This document shows positions 21,823 to 33,953 of a DNA stretch of 64,000 nucleotides, in pieces. Within the stretch, counting starts at the first letter, position 1; each line of letters begins with the position of its first letter. The position numbers and the translations under genes are program-made. The notes below the pieces were generated by a model. That model was not told the DNA's origin. It did no database searches and saw only the letters and a list, made by a program, of their open reading frames with translations. The DNA comes from Zygnema cylindricum (lineage: Eukaryota; Streptophyta; Zygnematophyceae; Zygnematales; Zygnemataceae), in NCBI GenBank assembly GCA_037447655.1, contig JBBHKE010002443.1, forward strand, positions 1-64,000, written 5' to 3'.

Positions 21823-23973
21823 CCCCTTATGAAAGATGGGTTGGGAGGAAACCGAATATTTCTCACTTGAAAGTATTCGGTAGTCAAGTTTACACTCTCG
21901 ACATAAATAACGAAAACTAGAAATTAGATGCTAAAGGGAAACCGGGATATTTTATGGGATATGATGAGGATGTCAAGGGATATAGAGTCTATGACTTATC
22001 TAAACAAGATATAATTATAGTAAAGCATCTAGTTGTTATGGATGAAGTTAAGTCTTTTGATCCCTTCAATTACAGAAAGAAAATCAGAATCAGTTTTGAG
22101 TCCGAAAGTGAGGAGGACTTAGATCTTTCCGTAAAGGATACATGTGATAACATGATTACAGATTCAGAGGAGATAAAAGATGGGGGAGATATACCTGAAT
22201 CTCCTCATATTCCTACACACTTTGATGTGAGAGAGGAAGAGGAGTCAGAACCGATTTCCATGGAAAGGAGAGTTGATGAGAGAGTTTGGAGGAATCCTAG
22301 ACTTCCCTCCATTCCAGCTTCGGACTTTGAGGGAGGACGGAGGAGCGGCAAACGGCTTTAAGAAAAAAAGGTTGTTCACAAGGTAACAAAGCTTTCTCAC
22401 CCAAATGAGCCTCATTCATACTCATAGGCAATGGACAGTCCAAAGAAAGAAAGATCGGTCAAAACCAAAAATGATGAGATGGCATCAATCATTGAAGCAA
22501 ATACTTGGGAGCTGGTGGAGTGTCCACCAGACAGAAAACCTATTGGGTGTAAATGGGTATTTAAAGTGAAATTGAACCCAGATAACACCATAGAGAGATA
22601 TAAGGCTCGGTTGGTGGCTAAAGGGTTCACCCAAAAAGAAGGGATAGATTACGAGGAGACCTTTACTCCGGTAGTTATATTCCCATCCGTGAGGATTCTC
22701 CTTAGTTTAGCAGCTGCGGAAGACATGGAGATACATCATTTAGATATTGAGACCGCCTTCCTCAACGGTGGCCTGGAGGAGGAAATCTTCATGCGGCAAC
22801 CAGAAGGTTTTGTGGAAGAAGGAGAAGAAAGCAAAGTATGCAGACTTGTAAAGTCCCAATATGGACTGAAGCAGGCCCCCAGACAATGGAATAAGAAATT
22901 ATATGAGTTTTTTACCAGTCTCGGGTATATTCGGATCAATTCTGACCATTCTATTTATATTTTTGAGGATGAGACTGATGTGATTTTTATTGCAATTTAT
23001 GTTGATGAATTGCTGGTATTGAGTAAGTCTATAGAGAAGATAAATAGGCTAAAGAAAGATCTGAGAAGCAGATTTGACATGAAGGATTTAGGAGAGGCTA
23101 AATATATTATGGGAATTCAAATGGAAAGAGATAGGGGGAAAAGGATAACCAGACTTACTAAAAAAGAGGCCATAGGAAATATGTTGGAAATTTCAAATGG
23201 AGAATGCAAACAGTTGTACCACTCCTATGGATTTGAAGAATGTAAGTGATGGGAGTGTAGAAGAAGGAGTGATAATGCTAGATGATCAGATGAGTTCAAA
23301 GGAGAGGCAGTTCATGCAATCTATTCCTTACAGATTGGTTTTAGGAAGTTTGATATACTTTATGAATTTGCGGTGACATATTCAACATTGGAGTCTCAGA
23401 GAGTCTTAATGATCTAGAGAGAGTTGGGAGGCAGCCAAGAGAGTAATGAGATACCTGGTGAACTAGGGATACATGGACATTGGAGGAGGCCCAACATACT
23501 ACCAGGTGATGCGATTATTGATCACCTATGAGAAGATGCACATCTGGGTATGTATTGTATGTGGGGGAAGGTGCTTGTTGTTGGAGCAGCAAACAACAAA
23601 AGGTTGTTGCTCAGTCCACTATGGAGGCTGAGTACATGGCCTTTTGTTTTGCTGTGAAAGAGCTGATGTGGGTGAAGTCTTTCTTGAAAGAATTGGGGTA
23701 CATGAAGAATACATGAAGTATTTTGTGATAATCAGGCTGCAATTGCAATTGCAGCCAATCCAAAACATCATTTCAAAGCTAAGCATATGGACATAAGATT
23801 GAGCTTTGTAAGGGAAAAAGTGAAAAATAAAATAGTGAATTTGGTATACAGGAGTGATGGAGAAATGGTGGCTGATATGATGACAAAGCCTGTGCCATCT
23901 CCAGAGCTAAAATACTGTAGAGAAAAATGTGGATTAAAAGAGAAATTAAATTTATGCTAGAAAATAATGAGAG
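21823..23973 (+). pseudogene. Copia A pol, 3' part (integrase end to RNase H)
   Basis: Continues the integrase of A from 15489. PYERWVGRKPN marks the integrase C-terminal region. The linker (21954-22361) has stops, RT reads at 22431-23249 (YVDELL, where the second catalytic Asp of YVDD is replaced by Glu), and RNase H is broken around 23250-23530 before SGYVLYVGEG and EAEYMA at 23528-23716. A polypurine-like tract (aaaataatgagag) precedes the 3' LTR at 23974. Confidence 0.88.
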
Positions 23974-24966
23974 TGTTGAAATCACTAGATTTAGAGGAGA
24001 TATTTTCTAGGTCTTAATTAAAATAAAAAGGAAAAAGAAAAGCACAGACAACCTGCCTCCACCTTCTCTCTCTAGCCCCCATACTTGTTGTAGTCACTAA
24101 AAGAGAGAGAGGGCGGTGGAGCCATGGCTACCTTAGCTCCATAAGCAAGGCTTAAGAGTGACCTAAGTCATTCTCAACCAAAAAGGTTGAGTCTGGCAGG
24201 ACTCGAACCTCCGACCGGTAAGGCGAGGCGTAGCCGTCAAACCTTACTAGTCTGTCATAGTAGTCCGTTAGGATACATAGGGTTCAACAGCTATTTAAAA
24301 CATTAGATAGACGACTAACCTGATTAACGGAATTACAAATAGGATACATAGAAACTAGCTAAGGAACTAAGCACTCACGAAACAAATGTATCGGACATTT
24401 GTTTTTTGAACGGCTGGGAATTAAAGCCGGTTTGGATCCGACGGCTCACATCATTGCCAAGATCCCGTAATAACGGCTTTGGCGTTTTTTGGATGTAACA
24501 TGACCTGGCGACACGTGGCAAAATGTCATTGGAAAGCGGGAATCCTGAGAAGCATGAGGACAAGTCTGGAGAAAACAGGCGTCCACTCCATGGCCTTGTC
24601 GTACAAAAGCCGTACAGAAAGTACATCGGCCATAGTACCTTTTTTTACTGTACAGTCTTCTGATTAGTTCCGTACATCAATAGATAGGAGTTGTGAGAGG
24701 GTTTAGGACTTAGTGGATTGAGGAGGTAGCCGCCTCTCTTTAACAAGCTTGTATATTTATTGGCATCTTTGCCACTCCATTTTTAATCGCCTGATTGGGT
24801 GTTTTCAGTAATTCCTTTTGTTGTGGACTCAAGGGAGTCCATACTGCAAAGGGGTGCAGTTAGATTATCTACTTGTCTACTAGGGTGACAGTTTCTCTCG
24901 TTGAAAGTTGGTCAGTCAAAAGTTACCTAGAGGCTTCCTCGATTTTGGGGATGGGACACAGGTGCA
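23974..24966 (+). repeat. 3' LTR of copia A
   Basis: 993 bp, tgttgaaatc to ggtgca. Keeps the intact antisense B box (ggttcgagtcc on the minus strand, near 24196-24206), the hairpin as gactc-aagg-gagtc near 24827, and a degraded ATG region. Divergence from the 5' LTR at many points makes A clearly older than B. Confidence 0.9.
24185..24272 (-). other. tRNA-like module in 3' LTR of A
   Basis: Minus-strand A-box-like ggtttgacggctacgcc and B box ggttcgagtcc, at the same position as in the other LTRs. Confidence 0.5.
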
Positions 24967-27900
24967 GGGGGCCACTTCAGTCCTTGGGACTTTTGAGCTT
25001 GCACTTTCTCTCTTCTCCTTCTCCTACGAACCCCTCGAGTTGCCTCATGAAAATTTCTTCCTCTAACTCACCATTAAGAAAAGCAGTCCTAATGTCCATC
25101 TGGTGTATTTCCATGTCTTCCGTTGCTGCCAGATTGAGGAGAATCCTTACTGATGGGAACCGAACAACTAGAACAAAGGTCTTCTCATAGTTAATCCCCT
25201 CCTTTTGGGTGAACCCCTTCACTACGAATAGAGCCTTATATATCTCAATTGTATTATCTGGGTTTAGTTTTAGTTTAAATACCCATTTACACCCAATAGG
25301 TTTTCTATCTAGAGGACAATTTGCTAGTTCCCAAGTTTTTGCTTCCATGATAGAAACCATCTCATCATTTATGGTTCTAATCCATCTTTCTTTCTTTGGA
25401 CTATTCACGGCCTGCGAGAATGACCCTGGCTCATCTATGTGAGATAGCTTAGTTACCTTATGAGCAGCTTGTTTTTCCTGTATCCTTTTGCTTCTCCTCT
25501 TTCCTCCTTCAAACTCCGAAGCTGGAATGGATGGAAGTCTTCGATTTCTTCTCACTGTCTCATCGCCTCCCCTGTCCATGGAGGCATGTTCTTGTCCCGC
25601 TTCTTCTATCTCCTCGAAGTCCATAGGAGTATGTGAGGTTTCCAGTGAGTCTCATGTATCTTGGATCTCCCCTGAATCTGCAATCACGGTTTCACTCATG
25701 TCCCTTTGGGGAACGACCGAGTTCTCCTCACTTTCAGACTCAAATATGATTCTTATCTTCTTTGTATATTTGAAGGGGTCAAATGACTTCCCTTCATCCA
25801 TGACGACTAAGTGTTTCACCAGAATGATATCTTTCTTTGCTAAGTCATAAACTCTATATCCCTTAACATCCTCATCATATCCCACAAAGTATCCAAATTT
25901 TCCCTTAGCATCTAGTTTCCAGTTTTTCTTATCCGTGTCAAGAATGTAGACTTGGCTACCGAATACTTTAAGGTGTGAGAAGTTTGGTTTCCTTCCAACC
26001 CATCTCTCATAAGGTGTCACTTCCTTTACAGCTGAGGTAAGGACTCTATTCTTAATATAGTTGGCACAGTTCATTGCTTCAACCGAAAATCTCTTTCCTA
26101 TTTTCTTGTATGCCAACATACTGCATGCACTATCTCCTATTGTTTCATTCAACCTCTCAGCTACCCCATTTTGTTCCAGGTTATATAGTACAGTTTTCTG
26201 GTGCTGCACTCCCTCATCTCTCAGATATTCCTCAAACCGGTGAGAGGTATATTCCCCCCCATTATCACTCCTTATCCTCTTAATGCGGGTTTCATGTAAC
26301 TTCTCACTCCTGGCTATTTATTCTTTGAAGTAAGTTGATGATTCAGACTTTGTTTTCAGAAAGTAGACTCTAGAGTATCTAGACCAGTCATCGGTTATTG
26401 TCATCATTAACCTCTTTCCTTCAACAAAAGATACTTTTACTGGTCCCGAAATATCTGTGTGGACCAAGTCTAACACTTTCTCACCTCTATATGTGGCGGC
26501 TTTGGGAAAGGGAAGTCTGTTAGCCTTACCTTGAGCACAACCACTACAATCATCCATCATTTCATTATCCTCAAACTGAATGTAATCTACTACCCCAAGC
26601 TTTTTCATTTCCCTCAACCTATCAAAATGCACATGCCCCAACCGCTTATGCCAAATCATCACCTTAGGAACACCAACATAACAAGCATTCTTCTTTTCAT
26701 TACTCAGGTTAAGCCTAAACATTCCTTGGCTACCCTTATCTACAGTGAAGTAAAATTCATCCCCAGACTTAGCTGTAAAGACTCCCTTTCTAGTGAAGGT
26801 GTCAAACTCATTGTCATCTAGCACAGACGTAGATACAAGATTTTTACTCAGCTGAGGAATGTAGAGTATATATGAGAATGTTAGTATAGAAGTTTTACCC
26901 TCCACCAAGACTTTCATATCTATTGATCCCACTAGATCTGTAGTAACCACTCTCCCATCCCCATACTCTATCAATACAGTACGGATCTTTCATAGCATAG
27001 TGAAGAGTTCTTTATCACGACACATATGCATGGATGCACCTTAGTCGATAATCCATCCTCCCTGTGGAGCTTCCCAAATTGCTCTAAGGGCACACTTCTG
27101 TCGTCGAGGGATCTCTTTCTCCTTCAGACTCTCCTAAAAAAGAAGCTCCCTATCCTCCTGAAAGGACTCATCCTCGGTTTTACTTGTCACTTTTGTAACC
27201 ACAAGTGCCTTTTTCTTCCCTCCGAAAGAAACCCCCTCCACGGTTCTCTTAGAGCCTCAGCTCCGACAGATTGACACAATCTGCGATGAAGTGTCCTGGC
27301 TTATTGCAAAAATGAAAAAGACCCTTTGGGAGCCTCGGTCCTCGAGAATGATCTCTATCCTCTTTGTAAGGTTTCTTTGGGTCCTTCCCCCATCGGTCCC
27401 CTCATGCTGCTACAGTTTGAATGCTCTTTCCTCCTCTCCTAATCTCCATTGTGTTTTCCTGCACAAGTATCATCATGACCACTGTGTTCCATTTCCATGA
27501 ACTATCAGACATTTCCTGTACTCGGTACACTATGTTCTTGAATTCATCTGGTAACTTTATGATAAGGGTGTTAACTTTCATTTTCATTATACCTGTCCAC
27601 CCAAAAATTTCCATCTCCTTATACAAAGAAGAAAGATCATTGCAGTTATCTAACATCTTTCCTCCTTTGTAAGTGTAACTCACTAGCTTTCGCTCAACCA
27701 ACTAGAGCTCATGAATGGTTCCAGCTCTATAAATCTCCACCAAACTCACCCACAACTCCTCTGCCTTGTAAATGCGAAGATGAGGGGTGGCGAGAGCTTG
27801 AGTGAGGTGCCTCACAATGAAGTTCATGGCAGCCATGTTTTCATCCTCCCACATTTGAGTATTGTTCTCCGCGGTCGTCATGGTCGGCGCTCCTAGTACT

Positions 27901-28189
27901 GTGGCAATAGGAGTAAGGGGTGTCTCCTTCCTTTTCCCTTTTTCGGACACACTGCTGTCCCCATCATCTGCCTCCTCCGCTGAGGCAGTCGTTGCTGCAG
28001 GAAACCTTACTCCTCCAAATCCTGGTGGAGTTCCCGAAGGTGGACGTTTCACTTGTCCACTGACGATACCCCAATTCGTTTTTCGCACAAAGCTCCCATC
28101 ATCATGGCTTCCCAATAAATGAACCCAGATCCATTGAAGGTGGGTACCCTAGAGGGTGGGCCCATAACCTGCAATTCTGTGTCCTCCAT
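24967..28189 (-). pseudogene. Copia D gag-pol, 5' part
   Basis: Minus strand, from the ATG at 28189 (20 nt inside the LTR). Gag N-terminal part 28115-27702 (WGIVSGQVKRPP, PPGFGGVRF); Gag continues 27701-27402; the zinc-knuckle and protease region is degraded (27400-26980). Pre-integrase and integrase start are at 26974-26318 (TDISGP, where intact copies have TDIWGP); integrase continues 26209-25652 and RT N-terminal part 25624-24977. Several stops and small indels separate these frames. The reading ends where A is inserted and resumes at 12490. Confidence 0.88.
28155..28169 (-). other. Primer-binding site of copia D
   Basis: Plus-strand ggtgggcccataacc is the reverse complement of the primer site seen in A, B and F, directly beside the 5' LTR and in the gag frame. 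Confidence 0.88.
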
Positions 28190-28891
28190 TTGACTACAGA
28201 ATACAGGAAGCCTCTAGATAGTATTTAACTAACCCACTTAAAGCCACAACCACTGCTGCCCAAGAAGGCAAACTGACAATTTGACTGCACCCTTGTGCAG
28301 CTTGGACTCCCCTGAGTCGGTAGCAAAAAAAATCACTGAAAACGGCCAACCAGTCGATAAGTTATGAGGCAGTAAAAATGAAAATTTGTACAAACTCTCA
28401 AAGGGAGAGGTGACTACCTACGAAAATTTTCTAAGTCCTGATTCTCTCTAATAACTTTTATCTTCTGAAGTACGGACCAATCAGATTACAATACCCTACC
28501 AAAAAGTACTACTGCCGATGTACCTTTTGTATGACCTATGTACGACAAGGCTATTAAGTGGACGTGTGTCCGCTTTTCACTCGTCTGTACGTTTCTCGGA
28601 ATTCCTATGACCGAATGTCATCTCTCCACGTGGCTCCAGGTCATGCCACGTCACAAAACACCAAAGTGACCACTCTGGGATTTCGGCGATGATGTGCGCC
28701 GTTGCATTTTACGCGAAATGCAATCTTAGCCGTTATAAATACTTGCGCGTCATTTGTTTCGCTGTCGAAACAAAATGCGTGGTATCCGTTTCGAATTAGT
28801 ATCGTACTACGTACTTTCTAAAACTGTATCTATGTATGCCGTATACAGTTGCAGTTAAATGGATTTATTCCTCCCTAAATAAATACCTCCC

Positions 28892-28894
<3 letters not shown>

Positions 28895-28937
<43 letters not shown>
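28895..28937. repeat. (TA)n microsatellite in LTR of D
   Basis: About 21 TA units; the partner LTR has only a short atatatctatatatatc here, so the repeat expanded after insertion. Confidence 0.9.
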
Positions 28938-28938
<1 letters not shown>

Positions 28939-28959
28939 ATCACATACTATAGCACTTAG

Positions 28960-29048
28960 CATTGGTCCTAGTTTAATAGGATAAAATTGACCGCTATCGG
29001 CCAACTTGACGAACCGCAAGTACTGAGATCAAATCCCTGGTCCGTCAG
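28960..29048 (+). other. tRNA-like module in 5' LTR of D
   Basis: A B-box-like gagatcaaatcc follows an A-box-like aataggataaaattgaccg on the strand opposite to D, as in the other LTRs. Confidence 0.45.
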
Positions 29049-29257
29049 GTATATTTTTAGAAACCTACTAAAAATAATTGCTTGTTGAACTAAGGCAGCC
29101 ATCTATCAACCACCCTCTCTATCCTTCAGTGACTACAACAAGTATGGGGGCTAGAGAGAGGAGGTGGAGGCAGGCTGTCCGTCCTTTTCCATTTTCTTTT
29201 ATACTAACATATTAAACCTAGAAAATACTCTAGAAATCTTTTAATTTCAACACGGTG

Positions 29258-30880
29258 CGGTAACATCTTCGCTGCGTTTCTTCGCCGCGTCCTCAATATA
29301 ATTGCGATGGTTGCGACACTGCGATTCGCTCCTTTACTGTGGCGGGTGCAATTGCCCCTCCGGTGAAGCCGAGTATCCTCACTCTTATGAACCGACGCAG
29401 TAACTCAAGGGAATGTTGATCCTCTTTGTCCACCCAAGAGTCGTCCTCAGATCTGTAGCCCTTCCAACGCACCAAATACTAGCTGGAGTTGGAATTCCGT
29501 GAGCGGAGCGACTGAACAATCTCTTCCACCTCATACTTGTCCGCGTTACACCGAACGGGTGGTAAAGGAGTATTCCGCCGTCGATTACGAAACATGGAAT
29601 CAGGGTCACGAAATGGTTTAAAAAGGGAAACATGGAAGAAATTGTGGATTTGCCACTCCTTCGAAATATCCAACTTATAAGCCACCTCACCCACACGTGA
29701 CAGAATTGTGAATGGGCGCGTGAATTCTAGTGCCAATTTCTTAGAGAGGGCACCCGGTAAGGAGAGGTTTGCCATATTAAGGCGAACCTTATCACCCATG
29801 CTGAAAACGGTTTCTTTACAGTGAGCGTCGACTTGTGACTTTTGACGATCCTTTGCCAGTTGGAGCGCCTTCGCCGCCTTTTCTAGGTTCCTTTGCAGCA
29901 TTTTGGCAAAATCCAGAGTTGCCCGCGTAGGGCAGTTCGCTACCAATATGTTTTGTGGAATGGTGGGTTGTCGTCCATTGAGAGAGAATGGCGTAGTTCT
30001 CGTGGACGAGTGCACCGCAATGTTGTACGCCACCTCGATTACTGTTAGATGGTTCACCCAATCCGTTTGGTGCACCAAGACATAAGCGCGCAACGCCTCC
30101 TCCAAAGTCCGATTCACCCTTCCAGTCTGACCATTAGTTTGAGGGTGGTAAGCTTTGGACATGGCCAACTGCGTGCCACACAGCTCAAATAGGTTCTGCC
30201 AAAAGTGGCTCACGAATTTCCGATCACGGTCGCTGATGATCCTCTTCGGAAGTCCGTGATGGCGGAGTATCTCTTGAAAGATTAAGTCTGCGACATCTCG
30301 CGCAGTGGCTGTGGTTGACGTGGGTAGCAAATATGCCATTTTCGTCAAATAATCCACGACAACGAAGATTAAGTCATAGCCCTCCTTAGTCAGCGGAAGA
30401 GCTACGATGAAATCCATCGAGATCGCCTCTCAAAGAACAGATGGTATGGGAAGGGGTTGTTGCAGACCTTGTTGTCCCGATTCGGATTTTTCCTATTACA
30501 TGAGTCACACCTTCAGACATACTCCGCGATGTCGCGAGTCATGTTCGGCCAATAATACGCCTCAGCAACACGTGCGGTTATTTTATCGCGCCCAAAATGT
30601 CTACTAAGCAACTCGTCATGACTCATTTTAAGTATCAAATGACGTAACTCTGAATTTGTTGGAATGTAAAGTCGTGTTGTCTGACTCGGTCTATAATGCC
30701 ACATATCATTGGCGGTGCGGATTAATACATTCCGTTGACTGAGTTCCTTCATTTTCTCGTCTTCGTCGTAAGCGGCCTTGATCATACTTAGCCACTGCTT
30801 GTCAACTTCCATTGTACTAGTGACTACGCTGAGTTTCGGATCTTGCGCTGCGTCCGACGTTGTTGTGTTCCTTTTCACCG
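29258..30880 (-). pseudogene. Gypsy G integrase with chromodomain
   Basis: Minus strand. 30878-30513 carries the histidine part of the zinc-binding region (H...ELLSRHFGRDK, then YYWPNMTRDIAEYV). 30417-29479 is the integrase core (VVVDYLTKMAY, IISDRDRKF, then HPQTNGQTGRVNRTL). The usual catalytic Glu in QTERVN is Gly here (codon 30121-30123). 29475-29293 encodes the chromodomain signature VRWKGYRSEDDSWVDKED, separated by a stop. This places G among the chromoviruses. Confidence 0.88.
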
Positions 30881-30889
30881 CGCTTACGT

Positions 30890-31360
30890 CTATATCTTGC
30901 GATGCTTGCGATCATTGCTCTACCACTGACGCATCGACTTTGGGTCTTCTCAGCAGCGCATCTGCCAGGTTCGTTTTGCCCGAGTTATACTCAATGACAA
31001 GTTCCGGCTCGAAGGTCTGAAGAAACGTCATCCATCGCACTTGTTTCTTGGACAACTTCGGCTGTGTTTGCAGGTAGTGTAGGGCGTGGTGATCCGTGAT
31101 AACTATGATCCGCTTCCCTTGAACGTAACATTTCAAACTCAGGCATTGGTAGGTCAAAATTATCCCCTAACTGCCGGTGGCCCTTTTGCTCGCTACCTTT
31201 AGTTCCATTGTCGAGGCAAGGTTGTATTCTTCCCCGATCGCATGGGTCGGTCGATAGCCGTGTCGGCGTCATAATCATTATTGTCAACAGTGGTCGAATA
31301 CTACCAGGTGCCAGGCCTTTCAGGCAAGCGGAATTCCGCCAGGGGCACGTCATTCTTGAG
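30890..31360 (-). pseudogene. Gypsy G RNase H region
   Basis: 31157-30912 encodes VITDHHALHYLQ, LSKKQVRWMTFLQ.F, IEYNSGKTNLADALLRRP, the conserved end of gypsy RNase H. The upstream part (31353-31160) is in another frame and scrambled, so a deletion or frameshift has removed the junction with RT. Confidence 0.82.
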
Positions 31361-31364
31361 TAAT

Positions 31365-32150
31365 TCCATGAGTGGTGTAGCGATTTTTGCTAAACCTTCG
31401 ACAAAACGTCGATAGTAGGAGCATATTCCCAGAAAGCTCCGTAATTGCGTAATATTCTCCGGCTGCGGCCACTCCTTCACTGCCCTCGTTTGTTCGTTTC
31501 GTCCCGGCTCATTACATGGCCCAGAAAATCAATTTTCTCCTTCAAAAAGTCACATTTACTCCTCTTTGCGTACAGCTTATTTTCCCAAAGGACTTGTAGG
31601 ACCGTCTCTAGGTGCTTTATATGATCCTTCAGCGTTCGGCTATACACCAAAATGTCATCTAAAAAGATGATTACAAATGCATCCAGATATTGCCGGAAGA
31701 TGGAGTTCATTAGATGCATAAAAGTCGCCGGCGCATTGGTCAACCCGGACGGCATTACCCGAAACTGGAAATGGCCATACCGAGTTCCAAACGCCGTCTT
31801 TTCCACGTCCTCCTCGGCAATTCTAATATGGTGATAACCGCTCCGCAAATCTATCTTCGAGAAATATTTAGCACCTCGAAGTCAATCTAACAATTCGTCT
31901 ATTCTTGGTAAAGGGTACGCATTCTTCACCGTTAACTTGTTTCGCGCTCGGTAGTCGACACACATAGGAAAACCTCCATCTTTCTTATTTACGAAGAGAA
32001 CGGGGACTCCGTACGGTGACTTGCTCCGTTTTATTCGGCAAACCAACAGTTACGAGTTCGTCAATTTGGTGTAACTCATCTTGTACATCGATTAGCCGGG
32101 GGTAATCGGAACAAATTTTGTGGTCATTCCGCTGGAGGTGGCGGAACTTT
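31365..32150 (-). pseudogene. Gypsy G reverse transcriptase
   Basis: Minus strand. The region around 32030-31900 holds the fingers motifs in broken frames. 31848-31477 reads [39 protein letters not shown] and [13 protein letters not shown] (Asp codons in plus 31654-31659) is the catalytic motif. The usual length is cut by stops on both sides. Confidence 0.88.
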
Positions 32151-32179
32151 AGGAAAAACATCTACGTACTCCTCGAGAA

Positions 32180-32504
32180 GTTTGTCACGACTTCCGGGGC
32201 CTCTTTGGAAGTCTTTCCGGTGTCGTCACTTTCTTTTGAATCGAAGTCGAGGTCCTTCTTCTTCCATTCCTCCAAAATCTCCTCCTTCGCCTCCTCCATG
32301 GGCTGGACGACCCTATACCAATAGTTTCCTGTGTTTTGAGTGCCTTCTTAAGCTGTAAGGTCGAAAGTAGGCGTCCCTCTTCCGCTCCTTTGCTAGCCGC
32401 TCCCGCTTTTACCTCAAACTCTTCTTCACCTTTCTTCACTCTCATGGCCCCACTTCTCCAACCGATCGTCGGATACTATTTTTGTAGCCACGGCTTCCCC
32501 AAGA
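32180..32504 (-). pseudogene. Gypsy G protease-RT linker, degraded
   Basis: A charged minus-strand frame (32445-32185; rich in Lys, Glu and Arg) sits between protease and RT. Similar variable linkers occur in gypsy polyproteins. No domain recognised. Confidence 0.45.
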
Positions 32505-32880
32505 TTACCTCATGGTCCCCAAGAGGTAATATATGAAGAGTGTCGCACCATCGGAATTTCCCGATTCAAAGCGTAACCTCGGAGTACGATGGGTAATGGA
32601 TAATGAAATTTTGTCGGCCAATTGTACCGACTGATGATCCTTAAACACCACGAGAGGAAGTTTCAACTTTTTCACCGTCGCCTCGTTGATGAAATTTCTC
32701 GATGCTCCGGAGTCCACTATGAAGCTAGTTGCGCTCACTCCGATTTGACCCAGAAATATCAAAGGGTCTCCTCCTTCAAAGGGTCTCCTCATGACGTTAA
32801 GTTTCCCTTTTCCTGGATTTTTCCGTTTCGAACATTCTCGGGCCATATGGTCCGGGGATCCGCACTGGAAGCATAAGTCA
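32505..32880 (-). pseudogene. Gypsy G zinc knuckle and protease
   Basis: CFQCGSPDHMAREC, a CCHC knuckle (C-x2-C-x4-H-x4-C), is encoded at 32873-32832. It is followed by an aspartic protease with FIVDSGASRNFI (Asp codon 32714-32712). Spacing and order are those of gypsy Gag-Pol. Confidence 0.88.
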
Positions 32881-33698
32881 TTTTGCCTCCTCCGTTGGAG
32901 CTACTAGGGGGACAAGTTGTTGGCCTTGATGTGACATTTTTTCCTCCATCTTGCCACTCTTATCCTTTCGACCTCCAGCTCCTGGAGTTAACGGTCGTCT
33001 GGTCGACCTCCTCCATCCACCCATAATGATAGGTCTCGGGGTAAGTCCATGAATCACCCACCAAAACGAATGATTGTAGAGAGACTAGGAGTTGTGTTTT
33101 CCCGAGCAAGCCATTGCTCCACATCCTTACGAATGGATGATTTAAGCCCCTCGACTTAGCCATCCACAACTTCATCCTCTGTCATCGTAGGTATTTGAAC
33201 CTTGGACTCCAAAAACCGCTGCGTAAACTCCAACATCGAATTTCGTTGCTTCAACACTGGGATCTTATCACTTGCAACCTTAACCGTATTAACACGCTGC
33301 CAAGCATCACGGAGGAATTGAATCAAGAGAGCCCAAACGGTGGGTATCTCTTCATTCTCCACCAATGTCTTTCACCATGCTACCGCTACCCCTTTAAGAA
33401 GAACACCCGCGTAGTGAATCTTCTCACGGTCCGATAAGCTAGGAAAATTCTCGAGATAATTTGCAACGTAGAATAGCCACGTGTCTAGGTTCTTGTGTCT
33501 TGTAAGGTCGAACTCGTCGAGAAGTCTTAATTTCGGTCTCCTATAGTCCCTCTCCATGGCTCCAAGTTGTCGCTCACCAAGACGAGATTCCAAAGCACCG
33601 GCGGTGTCGCTCAGCTGTGCGTTCCGTAATCTAACGCTTTGTAACTCTCTGAGAACTTGTGCTAACAATTTTGTAGTGGATACGCCGTGTTCGTCCAT
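32881..33698 (-). pseudogene. Gypsy G gag
   Basis: The likely start is the ATG at 33698, just inside the primer site (MDEHGVSTTKLL). A helical leader rich in Leu, Gln and Arg is followed by the retrotransposon capsid region (LDEFDLTRHKNLDTWLFYVANYLENFP...ASW-like end) to 33372, then a second frame 33365-33156 with WQRVN and QRFLESKVQIP. Frames are offset, so it is broken. The longer frame upstream of 33698 runs into the LTR and is not expected to be used. Confidence 0.8.
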
Positions 33699-33719
33699 GC
33701 TGCCGGGTCCCGGGGAATA

Positions 33720-33731
33720 GCTTTGATACCA
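33720..33731 (-). other. Primer-binding site of gypsy G
   Basis: On the minus strand TGGTATCAAAGC follows the LTR after one base. It matches the complement of the 3' end of initiator tRNA-Met except at one position, the usual plant LTR primer and unlike that of the copia elements here. Confidence 0.88.
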
Positions 33732-33732
33732 G

Positions 33733-33953
33733 TGTAAAAGGGACAAAAATAAGCACCAAAATACACTACCATACACAACGGAAAGCTCCAAGGATCTTCC
33801 CGTAGCAACAGCAAGAGCACATAGCAATGACAGACAAGGTTGCGCTTTATTACTCGGGAGAATATTACAAAATTCAGCGCTCGCAGCGAAGGTCTACTCA
33901 AAGAGTGTCTTGCTGACTAGGCATACTTCACTATTTAAACTAACTAGCGGGTA
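33733..33953 (-). repeat. 5' LTR of gypsy G, first part
   Basis: Matches 9491-9711 of the other LTR and stops at the insertion point of copia E. The second part is at 47938-48231. Confidence 0.88.

Larger units (their letters stand above)
12491..24966 (+). mobile_element. Ty1/copia element A (split by B)
   Basis: Plus-strand copia with LTRs 12491-13488 and 23974-24966. It sits inside D, with flanks cgagg (12486-12490) and ggggg (24967-24971) probably a decayed 5-bp duplication. Its integrase reading stops at 15489 and continues at 21823, on the far side of element B. Both LTRs and coding parts are visibly mutated, so it is older than B and younger than D. Confidence 0.92.
10316..29252 (-). 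mobile_element. Ty1/copia element D (split by A)
   Basis: Minus-strand copia with a 1083-bp 5' LTR (28170-29252) and a 1041-bp 3' LTR (10316-11356), flanked by the perfect duplication cggtg (10311-10315 and 29253-29257). Its pol is interrupted in the RT region by element A (12491-24966), which gave an imperfect duplication, cgagg/ggggg. Removing A brings the two halves of RT together. D belongs to the same subfamily as A and B. Confidence 0.92.
28170..29252 (-). repeat. 5' LTR of copia D
   Basis: 1083 bp; longer than its partner, partly because of a TA repeat at 28895-28937. Contains the gag ATG (28189), the hairpin motif (ggactcccctgagtc near 28305) and the antisense tRNA-like module at about 28960-29045. 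Confidence 0.92.

Noticed and set aside
13469-24966. Three tandem copia elements sharing LTRs
   Set aside because: The apparent tandem array is explained by B inserted into A: aatga flanks B and the integrase reading of A rejoins across it.
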